Source of the DNA: Cyanocohniella sp. LLY
Lineage (GTDB): Bacteria > Cyanobacteriota > Cyanobacteriia > Cyanobacteriales > Nostocaceae
DNA: 52,532 nt
NCBI GenBank assembly: GCA_022241785.1
Contig: JAKOMP010000037.1
Coordinates: forward strand, 1 to 52,532
Direction of reading: 5' to 3'
Every line of letters starts with the position of its first letter. Within the stretch, counting starts at the first letter, position 1. This document shows, piece after piece, positions 1 through 7,653 of the stretch. The notes under the pieces are model-generated. The model saw only the letters and a program-made list of their open reading frames with translations. It searched no databases and was not told where the DNA came from. The translations under genes and the position numbers were made by a program.

Positions 1-18
1 CCGAGGGCTTGACCTCAA
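1..18 (+). rRNA. 23S rRNA, 3' tip (partial)
   Basis: The window opens with the conserved 3' end of cyanobacterial 23S rRNA (CCGAGGGCTTGACCTC). It is followed by a spacer of about 60 bases and then 5S rRNA, the normal order of a 16S-23S-5S operon. The rest of the gene lies outside the window. The exact 3' end is uncertain by a few bases. Confidence 0.75.
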
Positions 19-77
19 CAACATTTGGTTCGCGTTACTTTGCAGTCTTCAGGGTTTTGTACCCAACATACAGGTTT

Positions 78-196
78 TCCTGGTGTCTATTGCGCGGTGG
101 AACCACACTGATCCCTTCCCGAACTCAGAGGTGAAACGCTGCTGCGGCGACGATAGTTGGAGGGTAGCCTCCCGCAAAAATAGCTCGGTGCCAGGT
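78..196 (+). rRNA. rrf: 5S ribosomal RNA
   Basis: This is a complete 5S rRNA of about 119 nt. It begins TCCTGGTGTCTATTGCG and ends with the complementary GGTGCCAGG, which closes helix I. The loop core (GGAACCACACTGATCCC, then CCGAACTCAGAGGTGAAACG) is the typical bacterial/cyanobacterial 5S sequence. It lies just after the 23S tip and just before an intrinsic terminator, so it is the last gene of the rRNA operon. The ends were placed by pairing the terminal helix and may be off by 1-2 bases. Confidence 0.93.
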
Positions 197-214
197 TTAT
201 TTTTCATCACATCA

Positions 215-251
215 GCCTCAACACATACAAGTGTTGGGGCTTTTGTTTTTT
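215..251 (+). terminator. Intrinsic terminator of the rRNA operon
   Basis: The arms GCCTCAACAC and GTGTTGGGGC form a 10-bp stem with one G-U pair and a six-base loop. A run of ten T in eleven bases follows directly. It lies 18 bases after 5S rRNA. Confidence 0.9.
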
Positions 252-255
252 CCTG

Positions 256-597
256 CTTTTTGTATTGGCTAAATTAATATGACTCAATAACGTTGAGGTT
301 TAAATCTACTAGAGGCGCTCATTTTGAGTTTGACTACACTTAGCTAAGTTGTGAGATCGCACAACACATTTATTGACATGGATCTAGCCAAAGGCGATCG
401 CTAAAAGAAATATATAATATATTGTGCTATACAGGTAGGTTACACACCAGCAGGAGTTTTATACTAATCAATGGTGACAAAACCTCTTAAAGAAGCAAAG
501 AAGAGGCTTAATTTTTATGATTTTATTTGGCAACTCATCGTTTTACTCGTAAAATCGAAGACAAAGTAAAACTCAGTAGAATAGAGTCCCTAAATTG
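256..597. other. Intergenic region, AT-rich, with a possible small ORF
   Basis: No established gene is visible here. There is one HIP1-like site and an AT-rich patch around 408-425 that could hold a promoter. A short open frame at 471-569 (ATG to TAA, 32 codons) would encode a basic then hydrophobic peptide. A GGAG lies 14 bases before its ATG, which is too far for a good ribosome binding site. It is not called as a gene. Confidence 0.4.
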
Positions 598-1521
598 ATG
601 AGTCAGTTAATAAGTCAGGGTGCGAGAGCTATCACTAAATCTCAAATGGTGGATCGGATAAATGATATCGCTTGGCAGGCTCACCAAGGTAGCGTTGCTG
701 CGATTATTCAACTATTAAACGAAAAGCTAGCTAATTCTGGCGTCAGAACCAGAGCTATTTTTGCTGATGGTGTTCTACAACTTCTGTGTGAGGCTGCTAA
801 AGAGGAAGAGCTAGAGCAATCTACTCTAGTAGCACAAATTCAGCAAATTCTGGATTCCATCACACCCCGTAATATTCGGCGAGTCAATATCAACAGTCGT
901 ATCGTTCGGGAACAGCAATTGCTTTGGTTAACGGAAATTTATCGCGATCGCGAAAACCAATTGCTTTGGGCGCAAGAAATTACATTAGCGCAACCACATA
1001 TTCTCAAGCAATTAATTACAGATTTTAAAGAAGCTCAAAAAGACGTAAAAACTAATTTACCCAAGACCCAATTTTCTCGATCTTCAGTACTTGTTAAAAA
1101 ATCACCCAAAAAAGGGATATTAGCCACAGTTGGTGTATGCTCGCTGTTATTGCTAGGTTGGATTGTCTATGCCCAGTTAGGTCATAAATTAACTAACTTC
1201 ATGCAATCAAACAACTTGAATTCTTTGACGACAAACAGTAAGGAGAGTTCACCCCGTGTTGCGGTAAATAGCCTTTCTAACCCTGTTGAAGACGCATTTG
1301 GAGAAGCGGTGCGAATTGCTAACCTAGCCTCAGATGGAGGAAAAGTAGCTAAAACTTCAACTCAGTGGTTAGAATTAGCTGCTCAGTGGCAACGAGCTTC
1401 AGATTTAATGAGTATGGTACTACCCGATCATAGTCGCTATGAAGAAGCTAAAATTCGCACTCAACTATACAAAGAATATAGTGACATAGCCAAAGCAGAA
1501 GCGGAGAAAAATAAAATTTAG
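598..1521 (+). CDS. Single-pass membrane protein of unknown function
   Basis: The protein has about 307 residues. The first ATG at 598 was chosen over the TTG codon just before it. Residues 20-110 (RINDIAWQAHQGSVAAIIQL onward) resemble a roughly 80-residue domain seen in many cyanobacterial hypothetical proteins, usually written as a KAI-x-LMN...GI-like stretch ending in a K/N-V-x-GR-like strand; no enzyme motif is visible. A basic stretch is followed by one membrane helix at about 174-192. The remaining 110 residues are polar and helical. The likely topology is an N-terminal cytoplasmic domain with an extracytoplasmic tail. It stands alone after the rRNA operon, and its function is not known. 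Confidence 0.75.
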   Translation: MSQLISQGARAITKSQMVDRINDIAWQAHQGSVAAIIQLLNEKLANSGVRTRAIFADGVLQLLCEAAKEEELEQSTLVAQIQQILDSITPRNIRRVNINSRIVREQQLLWLTEIYRDRENQLLWAQEITLAQPHILKQLITDFKEAQKDVKTNLPKTQFSRSSVLVKKSPKKGILATVGVCSLLLLGWIVYAQLGHKLTNFMQSNNLNSLTTNSKESSPRVAVNSLSNPVEDAFGEAVRIANLASDGGKVAKTSTQWLELAAQWQRASDLMSMVLPDHSRYEEAKIRTQLYKEYSDIAKAEAEKNKI

Positions 1522-1629
1522 TGTTTGGGGTTGGCTATATTTTTAGTAAGACAAAATTACATGTAAAAATTAAGGAGTTATTACTGAAAGAAGGTTAGTT
1601 AAGTGGTGTGCAAGTTAAACATGTTGCTT

Positions 1630-1658
1630 GGTTGGGTTGAGCAAAACTCAACCCAACC
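1630..1658. repeat. Perfect inverted repeat between convergent genes
   Basis: GGTTGGGTTGAG and CTCAACCCAACC form a perfect 12-bp stem around a CAAAA loop. It lies between a plus gene ending at 1521 and a minus gene ending at 1695. Neither side has a T run, so it is more likely one of the dispersed GTTGGGTT-type hairpin repeats of Nostocales than a standard terminator, although it could stop transcription from either side. Confidence 0.7.
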
Positions 1659-1694
1659 TACAAAACATTGTAATTTTACTAGATTTTATAAATA

Positions 1695-2252
1695 TTAAAT
1701 ACAGCCATTGTCATATTCTGCTTTATCTGAAAATAAATTGACCCCATTTTTTGCTAACTCCCCTCCGGTATAACCAGCAGCTAAGACTATGCCATAAAAA
1801 GCGACTCCAGGAACAGCTAGGGGTAGAGCTGCTGTTGCAACTCCTCCTGCTATCGCAGCTCCTAAAATTCCCCCCGTATTTTCCATCAAATTATGTAATT
1901 GTCCACATCTTTTTCTACCTGCTTTACACCAATGTGCAAAGTGTTCACAATTATTTCCAAATAAATTATAATCAGGTTCACCTAGCTTACTTATGGCTCT
2001 TTTGGTAACTAAATCATCAGAAAAAAAAGAACCTTTTTTATATTGAGCTACATAAATATCACGTCCTTGAGCAAACTTATCAAATGATAATCCTCTAATT
2101 TGCCCCCTTTTGAATTTTCCTTCAAAATGAATCACAACATTTTGATAAATTCTATTTTTATATGCAATATCTCCACAATATATTCCATGATGCTTATGAG
2201 TATAACAATCATAAAAAATATGATCGCCTGGAACAATGTTAACTATATTCAT
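1695..2252 (-). CDS. LRAT-like (NlpC/P60 superfamily) domain protein
   Basis: The protein has 185 residues and resembles lecithin-retinol-acyltransferase-like proteins. Visible marks are the start VPGDHIFYDCYTHKHHGIYC with the catalytic His box near H22, a second His at about 42 (VVIHF) and the Cys box NNCEHFAHWC with C102, which make the H-H-C set of the family. Residues 125-165 are Gly/Ala-rich and hydrophobic and may bind a membrane. Family members are thiol acyltransferases or hydrolases; the substrate cannot be read here. ATG 2252 has a GGAA about 10 bases upstream; the longer frame would start with TTG at 2267. The flanking DNA is AT-rich and the gene stands alone, which is compatible with horizontal gain. 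Confidence 0.78.
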   Translation of the reverse strand: MNIVNIVPGDHIFYDCYTHKHHGIYCGDIAYKNRIYQNVVIHFEGKFKRGQIRGLSFDKFAQGRDIYVAQYKKGSFFSDDLVTKRAISKLGEPDYNLFGNNCEHFAHWCKAGRKRCGQLHNLMENTGGILGAAIAGGVATAALPLAVPGVAFYGIVLAAGYTGGELAKNGVNLFSDKAEYDNGCI

Positions 2253-2456
2253 AAAAAAGCATTCCAAGTATCTTCTTAATACTTAGATTGCCCATTTTTC
2301 CCAGGAATGTAAAATAAATTTTAAAGTTTGAAACAAGAAATTTAATTTCTATTTAAAGTTTGCATGTTGCCTACATTTGGATAATTCTCAATCTTTTCGT
2401 AAAATAGTTTTTTAGATAACAAATATTATTTCAAAAAATCCTATCGAATTAGATTG

Positions 2457-2486
2457 TGTAGAGACGCAACATTTCACGCCTCTACA
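2457..2486. repeat. Hairpin repeat after nadA
   Basis: TGTAGAG and CTCTACA form a 7-bp perfect stem with a short imperfect extension. This is the TGTAGAGACG-type palindrome found scattered in Nostoc genomes. It lies 16 bases after the nadA stop and has no T run. It may protect the mRNA end or be neutral. Confidence 0.6.
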
Positions 2487-2502
2487 AAGATCAAAAACCT
2501 AT

Positions 2503-3477
2503 TTAAACACTCATCTCTAACATCCGTTGAATAGGTCTTAATGCTGCAATGCGTATCTCTTCTGACATGGTAATTTCAGGAGTGCGATTTTTCATTGCCA
2601 AATAGAGTTTTTCTAAAGTATTTAACCGCATAAATGGACACTCGTTACAGTTGCAGTTATTCAACGGTGGGGCAGGAATAAAGCGTTTATTAGGAGCCAG
2701 TTTTTGCATTTGGTGAATAATACCGGGCTCTGTAGCCACGATAAATTCATTTGTAGGACTATTTTGACAATATTGGAGTAAAGCGGCTGTAGAGCCGATA
2801 AAACTGGCATGACGCAATACACTACTTTCACATTCTGGATGAGCGATCGCCTCGGCTTCTGGATGAGCAATTTTCAACTGAACAATTTTCTTTTCGGAAA
2901 AGGTTTCATGAACAATACAGCTACCTTGCCACAGCAGTAAATCACGTCCAGTCTGTTCCATCACATACCTGCCCAAATTCCGGTCTGGGGCAAAAATAAT
3001 CGGCTGTGACTGGGGTATCTGCTGCACAATTTTTACAGCATTGGAACTGGTGCAGATAATATCGCTCATGGCTTTAATTTCCGCAGAACAGTTGATGTAA
3101 GAAACCACCAAATGATTTGGATGTGCTGCTTTAAATGCGGCGAACTCTTGTGGTGGACAACTATCTGCTAAGGAACAACCAGCATCTAAATCTGGTAAAA
3201 GCACCAATTTATCAGGATTGAGTATCTTTGCCGTCTCTGCCATGAAGTGAACACCAGCAAAGACAATCACATCTGCATTGGTTTTTTCTGCGGCTTTGGC
3301 TAATTGTAATGAATCCCCAATAAAGTCGGCGATATCTTGAATATCCGGCTCTTGATAGTAATGCGCCAGGATCACCGCGTTGAGTTCTTTTTTGAGAGTC
3401 TCAATGGCAGCAAATAAATCTAGCGGTAGTCCACCCGGTTGGGTTTTGTTTCGTTGAGGTAGTGCAGTGGTAAACAC
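2503..3477 (-). CDS. nadA: Quinolinate synthase
   Basis: NadA condenses iminoaspartate with dihydroxyacetone phosphate to give quinolinate, the second step of de novo NAD synthesis, using a [4Fe-4S] cluster. The 324 residues match the usual cyanobacterial length. Motifs seen: [19 protein letters not shown] at about 34-52, [14 protein letters not shown] at 73-86, [10 protein letters not shown] (C101), QGSC (C187) and NCNECPFM (C280). The spacing of C101, C187 and C280 fits the three cluster ligands known in the family. The start is a GTG without a clear ribosome binding site, placed by the N-terminal sequence I recall for Nostoc NadA. The gene stands alone. Confidence 0.95.
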   Translation of the reverse strand: MFTTALPQRNKTQPGGLPLDLFAAIETLKKELNAVILAHYYQEPDIQDIADFIGDSLQLAKAAEKTNADVIVFAGVHFMAETAKILNPDKLVLLPDLDAGCSLADSCPPQEFAAFKAAHPNHLVVSYINCSAEIKAMSDIICTSSNAVKIVQQIPQSQPIIFAPDRNLGRYVMEQTGRDLLLWQGSCIVHETFSEKKIVQLKIAHPEAEAIAHPECESSVLRHASFIGSTAALLQYCQNSPTNEFIVATEPGIIHQMQKLAPNKRFIPAPPLNNCNCNECPFMRLNTLEKLYLAMKNRTPEITMSEEIRIAALRPIQRMLEMSV

Positions 3478-3627
3478 AGTTAGGGGGTGCTTTAAGTTGC
3501 AAGTTTTTGTCCTGTGGATTCAATTATAGTAGTTTTTACCAAAAATAGTAGACGGTGGATGTCCCCTCAGTTGTGTCCAAATCCGGCGGAGTTTCATATG
3601 CTGGAGATAGACGGCAAGGAAAGTGGC

Positions 3628-4548
3628 ATGACCAGTCAGAAAACTCAATCAAAAACCCTAAAAATTGCTGTAGTTGGAGATGTTCACGATCAATGGGAAT
3701 TAGAAGATGGCATGGCACTCAAGCATCTGGGTGTTGACTTGGTGCTGTTTGTGGGTGATTTTGGCAATGAGTCGGTGGAAGTAGTCAAAGCGATCGCCTC
3801 CCTCGACATTCCCAAAGCAGCAGTAATGGGAAACCACGATGCCTGGTACACTGCTACGGAATGGGGTCGGAGGAAATGTCCCTATGATCGCTCTAAGGAA
3901 GATTGGGTACAGGAACAACTCGATTTATTGGGACCTGCCCATGTTGGTTACGGCAAACTGGATTTTCCCGCGTGGAATTTAACGGTGGTTGGGGGTCGTC
4001 CTTTTACTTGGGGTGGCCCAGAGTGGAAATTTGCGGACATCGTGCAAGAACGTTATGGTGTCACGAGTCTGGAAGAATCTGCTGATCGCATCGTTAAAGC
4101 GGTAAAAAGTGCGGCTCATGAGACGATTATTTTTCTTGGTCACAATGGCCCTAGTGGATTAGGCGATCGCCCAGAAGACCCCTGCGGTAAAGACTGGCAT
4201 CCTATAGGCGGCGACTTTGGTGATCCAGACTTAGGCGAGGCCATTTCTCATACCCTCACGGCTGGTAAAACCATTCCTCTGGTGACATTCGGTCACATGC
4301 ACCGCACCCTCAGACATACCAAAAAAATGCAGCGCCAAGCTGTCTTTAGAAGTCCCGAAGGAACAATTTACTTGAACGCGGCAACTGTACCCAGGATTTT
4401 GGAAAATCAGGGCGATAAGCTGCGTAATTTTTCGATTGTTTCCCTAGAAGCGGGTGAGGTTTCCCAAGTCTCTCTAGTGTGGGTAGGCCATGATTTCCAG
4501 GTAACTTCAGAGGAAATTTTGTACGAGCGTTCGCTTAGTGTGTCGTAG
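3628..4548 (+). CDS. Calcineurin-like metallophosphoesterase, TIGR04168-type
   Basis: The protein has about 306 residues. The two-metal phosphoesterase motifs appear in order: GDVHDQW, GDFGNE, GNHDAWY, GHNGPSG and FGHMHR. This order, with the long GGRPFTWGGPEW insert, fits the cyanobacterial/plant family I know as TIGR04168, whose substrate is unknown. The open frame extends upstream to a GTG at 3514 and an ATG at 3559. I chose ATG 3628 because AAGGAAA lies seven bases before it and the conserved fold starts a few residues later (LKIAVVGDVHD). The upstream part overlaps the nadA promoter side. It is probably a cytoplasmic phosphohydrolase. Confidence 0.85.
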   Translation: MTSQKTQSKTLKIAVVGDVHDQWELEDGMALKHLGVDLVLFVGDFGNESVEVVKAIASLDIPKAAVMGNHDAWYTATEWGRRKCPYDRSKEDWVQEQLDLLGPAHVGYGKLDFPAWNLTVVGGRPFTWGGPEWKFADIVQERYGVTSLEESADRIVKAVKSAAHETIIFLGHNGPSGLGDRPEDPCGKDWHPIGGDFGDPDLGEAISHTLTAGKTIPLVTFGHMHRTLRHTKKMQRQAVFRSPEGTIYLNAATVPRILENQGDKLRNFSIVSLEAGEVSQVSLVWVGHDFQVTSEEILYERSLSVS

Positions 4549-4607
4549 ATATTTGCCTTCAATAGTGCAATCTGCGTAGATGATGAGATATAGTATTATC
4601 TGTCAGC

Positions 4608-4636
4608 TTGTTAATGGTCGGCAAAAGCGCTATGAT
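4608..4636 (+). promoter_or_regulatory. Likely sigma-70-type promoter of tRNA-Ser
   Basis: TTGTTA (4608-4613) and TATGAT (4631-4636) are separated by exactly 17 bases. The predicted start of transcription would be near 4643, about 36 bases before the tRNA. Confidence 0.6.
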
Positions 4637-4678
4637 AGCTCACTGTTGTCGGTTCATTAAGAGCTAGACAGTTTTATT

Positions 4679-4763
4679 GGAGAGGTGGCAGAGTGGTCGA
4701 TTGCGTCCGACTTGAAATCGGATGAGGCTAAAACCTCCGGGAGTTCGAATCTCCCCCTCTCCG
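4679..4763 (+). tRNA. trnS-UGA: tRNA-Ser (anticodon UGA)
   Basis: An 85-nt class II tRNA. The acceptor arms GGAGAGG (4679-4685) and CCTCTCC (4756-4762) pair perfectly, with discriminator G 4763. The anticodon stem TCCGA/TCGGA encloses the loop CTTGAAA, so the anticodon is TGA (4713-4715). A long variable arm and the T-loop GTTCGAAT are present. CCA is not encoded. Confidence 0.96.
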
Positions 4764-4816
4764 TTGCAGAAATATTGGGTTTTGTCTGGTTTATTAACAT
4801 CCTCAGCAATCAATAA

Positions 4817-4966
4817 TTTCTTTTTAAAGACGGCAAAATTTTCAAAATTGGTAAAGCCGACAATCCTGATGATTCTGCTTCATTTAATTGAAAGCCTGTG
4901 AGTGCGATCGCTATTGCTTCTACAGCAGAATTTCAGCAAGTTTTAGATAATTTTGCTGCCGAATAG
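4817..4966 (+). pseudogene. Remnant of a coding frame with an internal stop
   Basis: One frame reads like protein on both sides of a single TGA at 4889-4891: before it FLFKDGKIFKIGKADNPDDS, after it SAIAIASTAEFQQVLDNFAA and then TAG. No start codon is seen because a TAA lies directly upstream. It lies just behind a tRNA gene and just before the convergent operon at 4995, so it may be the tail of a decayed gene. The family is not recognised. Confidence 0.35.
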
Positions 4967-4994
4967 TGAGTGTAAATATTTATATGACGAATGT

Positions 4995-7649
4995 TTATTC
5001 TTGCACTTGTTCAAATTTAAATCCACTTTCTTTGGGGCCGCCACTACCTCTAACTACTCTCACAAGCACAGGTTCTTGTTGGCGATCGCCTTGCTCATCA
5101 AATTGTAGTGGATATCCAGAAGTTTCACTCTGTGCAAGACTCAGAGATTTGAGGTTCTCTAAAACACTTTGACGAGTCGGATTGCTAGACATGGATATAG
5201 CCTGAATAAAAGCTCGAGTCGCATCATAAGTTGTAGCTGTACGCCAACTAATCTGCCCTCCCCATCTGTGACTAGCTTGATCTGCAAATTTTTGGGAGTT
5301 TTCTTCCCCTGCAAACCAGGGTACAGCTAAAACCAAACCTTCACCAGCTTCATCGGCTTGTCTTAAATTTTCTGTATTATATAAAGCATCTGCGCCCAGT
5401 ACAGGTAATTTTTTACTGCCTTGATTTTCTAATTTTTTTTGAGCGCGCATAATTTCAATTGCCACAGAAATTAATTCTGGTTTCGGAAACAAAATCATGG
5501 CGTCGGCTTGATCCCGATATGAACTAAGTAAGACTTCAGCATCAGCATCTAACGTAGCAAGGCTCACATTTATCGTTCTGACAACTTCACCACCATTTTT
5601 TTGGAATTTTTTTTCAAATTCTTGATATAAGCTCTGACTATATTCATTTTCCGGATTATGGAAAATTACAACTTTTTCATAGCCTTTATTTAGAGAATAA
5701 TCAGCTAATTTTTCACCAATTTTTGTGTTAGAAGTTACTGTTCTAAAAAAGACTGGACTATTTAGTAAGGTACTTGTACTGGATGGAGAAACCATAGCCA
5801 TGTTAGCCTGTTCATACACAGGTATTGCCGCTTGACTATTTGTGCTGGTATAGTGTCCAATCACTCCTAAAATTTCCAAATTTGTAGTTACATCTTGAGC
5901 AATTTTTCCAGCTTGAATAGGATTATTATTATCATCAGCCATGACTATATTTAATAATCTATTATTGATTCCACCTGAAAGGTTTAACTCATCCTGTGCT
6001 TGGGCAACTCCTCGCAAAAATTCAGCAGCAATATCTCTCCTAGTAGACACAGGTAAAGCTACTACTAAACTCAGGGGATTACCATTTTGATATGCTTTAG
6101 CATTATTATAAAATATATGTAATTCTGGATCTGTAGGAAAAGCTTGAATAGCTCTTTGGAAAGAATTAACAGCTTCAGTATAATTTTGAGTTTTAAAAGC
6201 ATCAAAACCCCGATCACGATTGATATTTTCATTACCTCCAAAGAGGGTACGCTCTCCTTGACTAAATAGTGCTGCTTCTATTTGCTCAGTAACGAATAAA
6301 GGCGTAATCAGTCTCCGATATTGCCACACGACTAATGGCATTAGTAGTAACGGTATAGCCAGAATTAAGATAAATAGCTGGTGTCTTTGTGTTGCCAATT
6401 TTTGGCTAGCATAAAGAAATTGATAATCTAGAGCAGTCAATTCATTAGCTTTTGCCCATGCTTGAGCTTGTCTTAATTTCTGTCCACTTAAAAGTTTAGA
6501 ATTATCCTGACAAAAAGAACTTTGCCATGCTATGAGTTCCTGCCGATAAGGTCGTAAATCTGTTAATGTTTTATTAATCCATTCGTGATTAAAAACTGCC
6601 TTGTAAATAGGATTATATATCTTTAATTTATCGTGTTTTTTTACTACTAATCCTGAAAGGCGTAATTCCATTTGTTCAGGACTATCATCAGCAATAATTT
6701 CTCCATGTTGCAAAATTTGATGATAAAGTCCTACTAACTTAACTGTAAATTTTTCATTCCGCACAATGCGATCACTGATTGTTCTTAAATGCTCTGGATC
6801 ATCTTGATATTGCCAATTTTCGATAATCCGCGACTTTACTAACTCTTCTACGCCAGATACCTCAATTTTATCGGCAATGATGTTACACAGCTTTTGGGTA
6901 AGAAATGGTTGTCCACCTGTCCAAGTTAAAATTTCCTTCAGTACGTTTTCGGGATCGCTAACTTTTCCCTCCAACCCTTTAGCTAATAGCTTGGATTCAA
7001 TAAATTGAAATCCATTTAATTCAATTGCCCTACCGATATTAAATGGTGTACGTCTTTTTTCTCTCATTAAATACGATGGTGTCGCCACTCCCAATAAACA
7101 AAATGTCAGGCGGTTATAGTCTGAATTATCAGCACGCTGGTTATGGCAAAATCTGATGAAGGCAAAAAAGTCATCAGGAGAAAAATTTTTTAAACTAAGA
7201 ACGCTATCTATTTCATCGATGAAAATCACAATTTTTCCAGAAATCTTCGTGAGCAATACTTCTTCAATAAATTTGCTCAAGCGTCTGACTGGGGATAAAA
7301 AATTGTGCCGATGCCACCAACTAGTTAAATCAAAATGTTCCGATAAATTTAAATTTTTGACTAGACTATCTATCACCCCTGCATACCATTGTCCTGGTTT
7401 TATATCTGTCCCAATTTCGTTGAGGTCTATAGCTGCACAAGTAATTTTATCTGCCTGCAATCGTTCCATAATTCTCACCCGCAGGCTGGATTTACCCATC
7501 TGTCGGGAATTGAGAACGTAACAGAACACACCTTCAGTTAAACCGTAGTATAAGTCTTGGTCTGCTTGTCGTGTTACATAAGTAGGGGCATCAGGTGGTA
7601 AACTGCCTCCCACTTGGTATTCATAGTTTGGCAAAGAAGCTGGATTCAT
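4995..7649 (-). CDS. AAA-like/STAND NTPase fused to membrane helix, TPR and periplasmic-binding domain
   Basis: The protein has 884 residues. Residues 10-380 form an AAA_35/STAND-type NTPase: SRQMGKSSLR (Walker A, K53), IVIFIDEID (Walker B, D145-E146), FNIGRAIEL and the GGQPFLTQKL helix near 245-254. One membrane helix follows at about 425-443, a TPR-like unit at 483-516 (AFKTQNYTEAVNSFQRAI), and from 526 to the end a type I periplasmic-binding fold like amino-acid ABC receptors (LSLVVALPVSTRRDIAAEFL, then GVIGHYTS and MVSPSSTS). The NTPase should be cytoplasmic and the binding domain outside, so a ligand could be sensed through the membrane (inference). ATG 7649 lies 4 bases after the stop of the trypsin gene; the frame runs further upstream but the homology does not. 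It is the last gene of a three-gene operon. Confidence 0.85.
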   Translation of the reverse strand: MNPASLPNYEYQVGGSLPPDAPTYVTRQADQDLYYGLTEGVFCYVLNSRQMGKSSLRVRIMERLQADKITCAAIDLNEIGTDIKPGQWYAGVIDSLVKNLNLSEHFDLTSWWHRHNFLSPVRRLSKFIEEVLLTKISGKIVIFIDEIDSVLSLKNFSPDDFFAFIRFCHNQRADNSDYNRLTFCLLGVATPSYLMREKRRTPFNIGRAIELNGFQFIESKLLAKGLEGKVSDPENVLKEILTWTGGQPFLTQKLCNIIADKIEVSGVEELVKSRIIENWQYQDDPEHLRTISDRIVRNEKFTVKLVGLYHQILQHGEIIADDSPEQMELRLSGLVVKKHDKLKIYNPIYKAVFNHEWINKTLTDLRPYRQELIAWQSSFCQDNSKLLSGQKLRQAQAWAKANELTALDYQFLYASQKLATQRHQLFILILAIPLLLMPLVVWQYRRLITPLFVTEQIEAALFSQGERTLFGGNENINRDRGFDAFKTQNYTEAVNSFQRAIQAFPTDPELHIFYNNAKAYQNGNPLSLVVALPVSTRRDIAAEFLRGVAQAQDELNLSGGINNRLLNIVMADDNNNPIQAGKIAQDVTTNLEILGVIGHYTSTNSQAAIPVYEQANMAMVSPSSTSTLLNSPVFFRTVTSNTKIGEKLADYSLNKGYEKVVIFHNPENEYSQSLYQEFEKKFQKNGGEVVRTINVSLATLDADAEVLLSSYRDQADAMILFPKPELISVAIEIMRAQKKLENQGSKKLPVLGADALYNTENLRQADEAGEGLVLAVPWFAGEENSQKFADQASHRWGGQISWRTATTYDATRAFIQAISMSSNPTRQSVLENLKSLSLAQSETSGYPLQFDEQGDRQQEPVLVRVVRGSGGPKESGFKFEQVQE

Positions 7650-7653
7650 AAAA

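Noticed and set aside
83-277. 64-codon plus-strand frame
   Set aside because: It lies inside 5S rRNA and its terminator; the reading is chance.
3514-3627. Upstream starts of the metallophosphoesterase (GTG 3514, ATG 3559)
   Set aside because: They add non-conserved residues; the ATG at 3628 has the better ribosome binding site and position.
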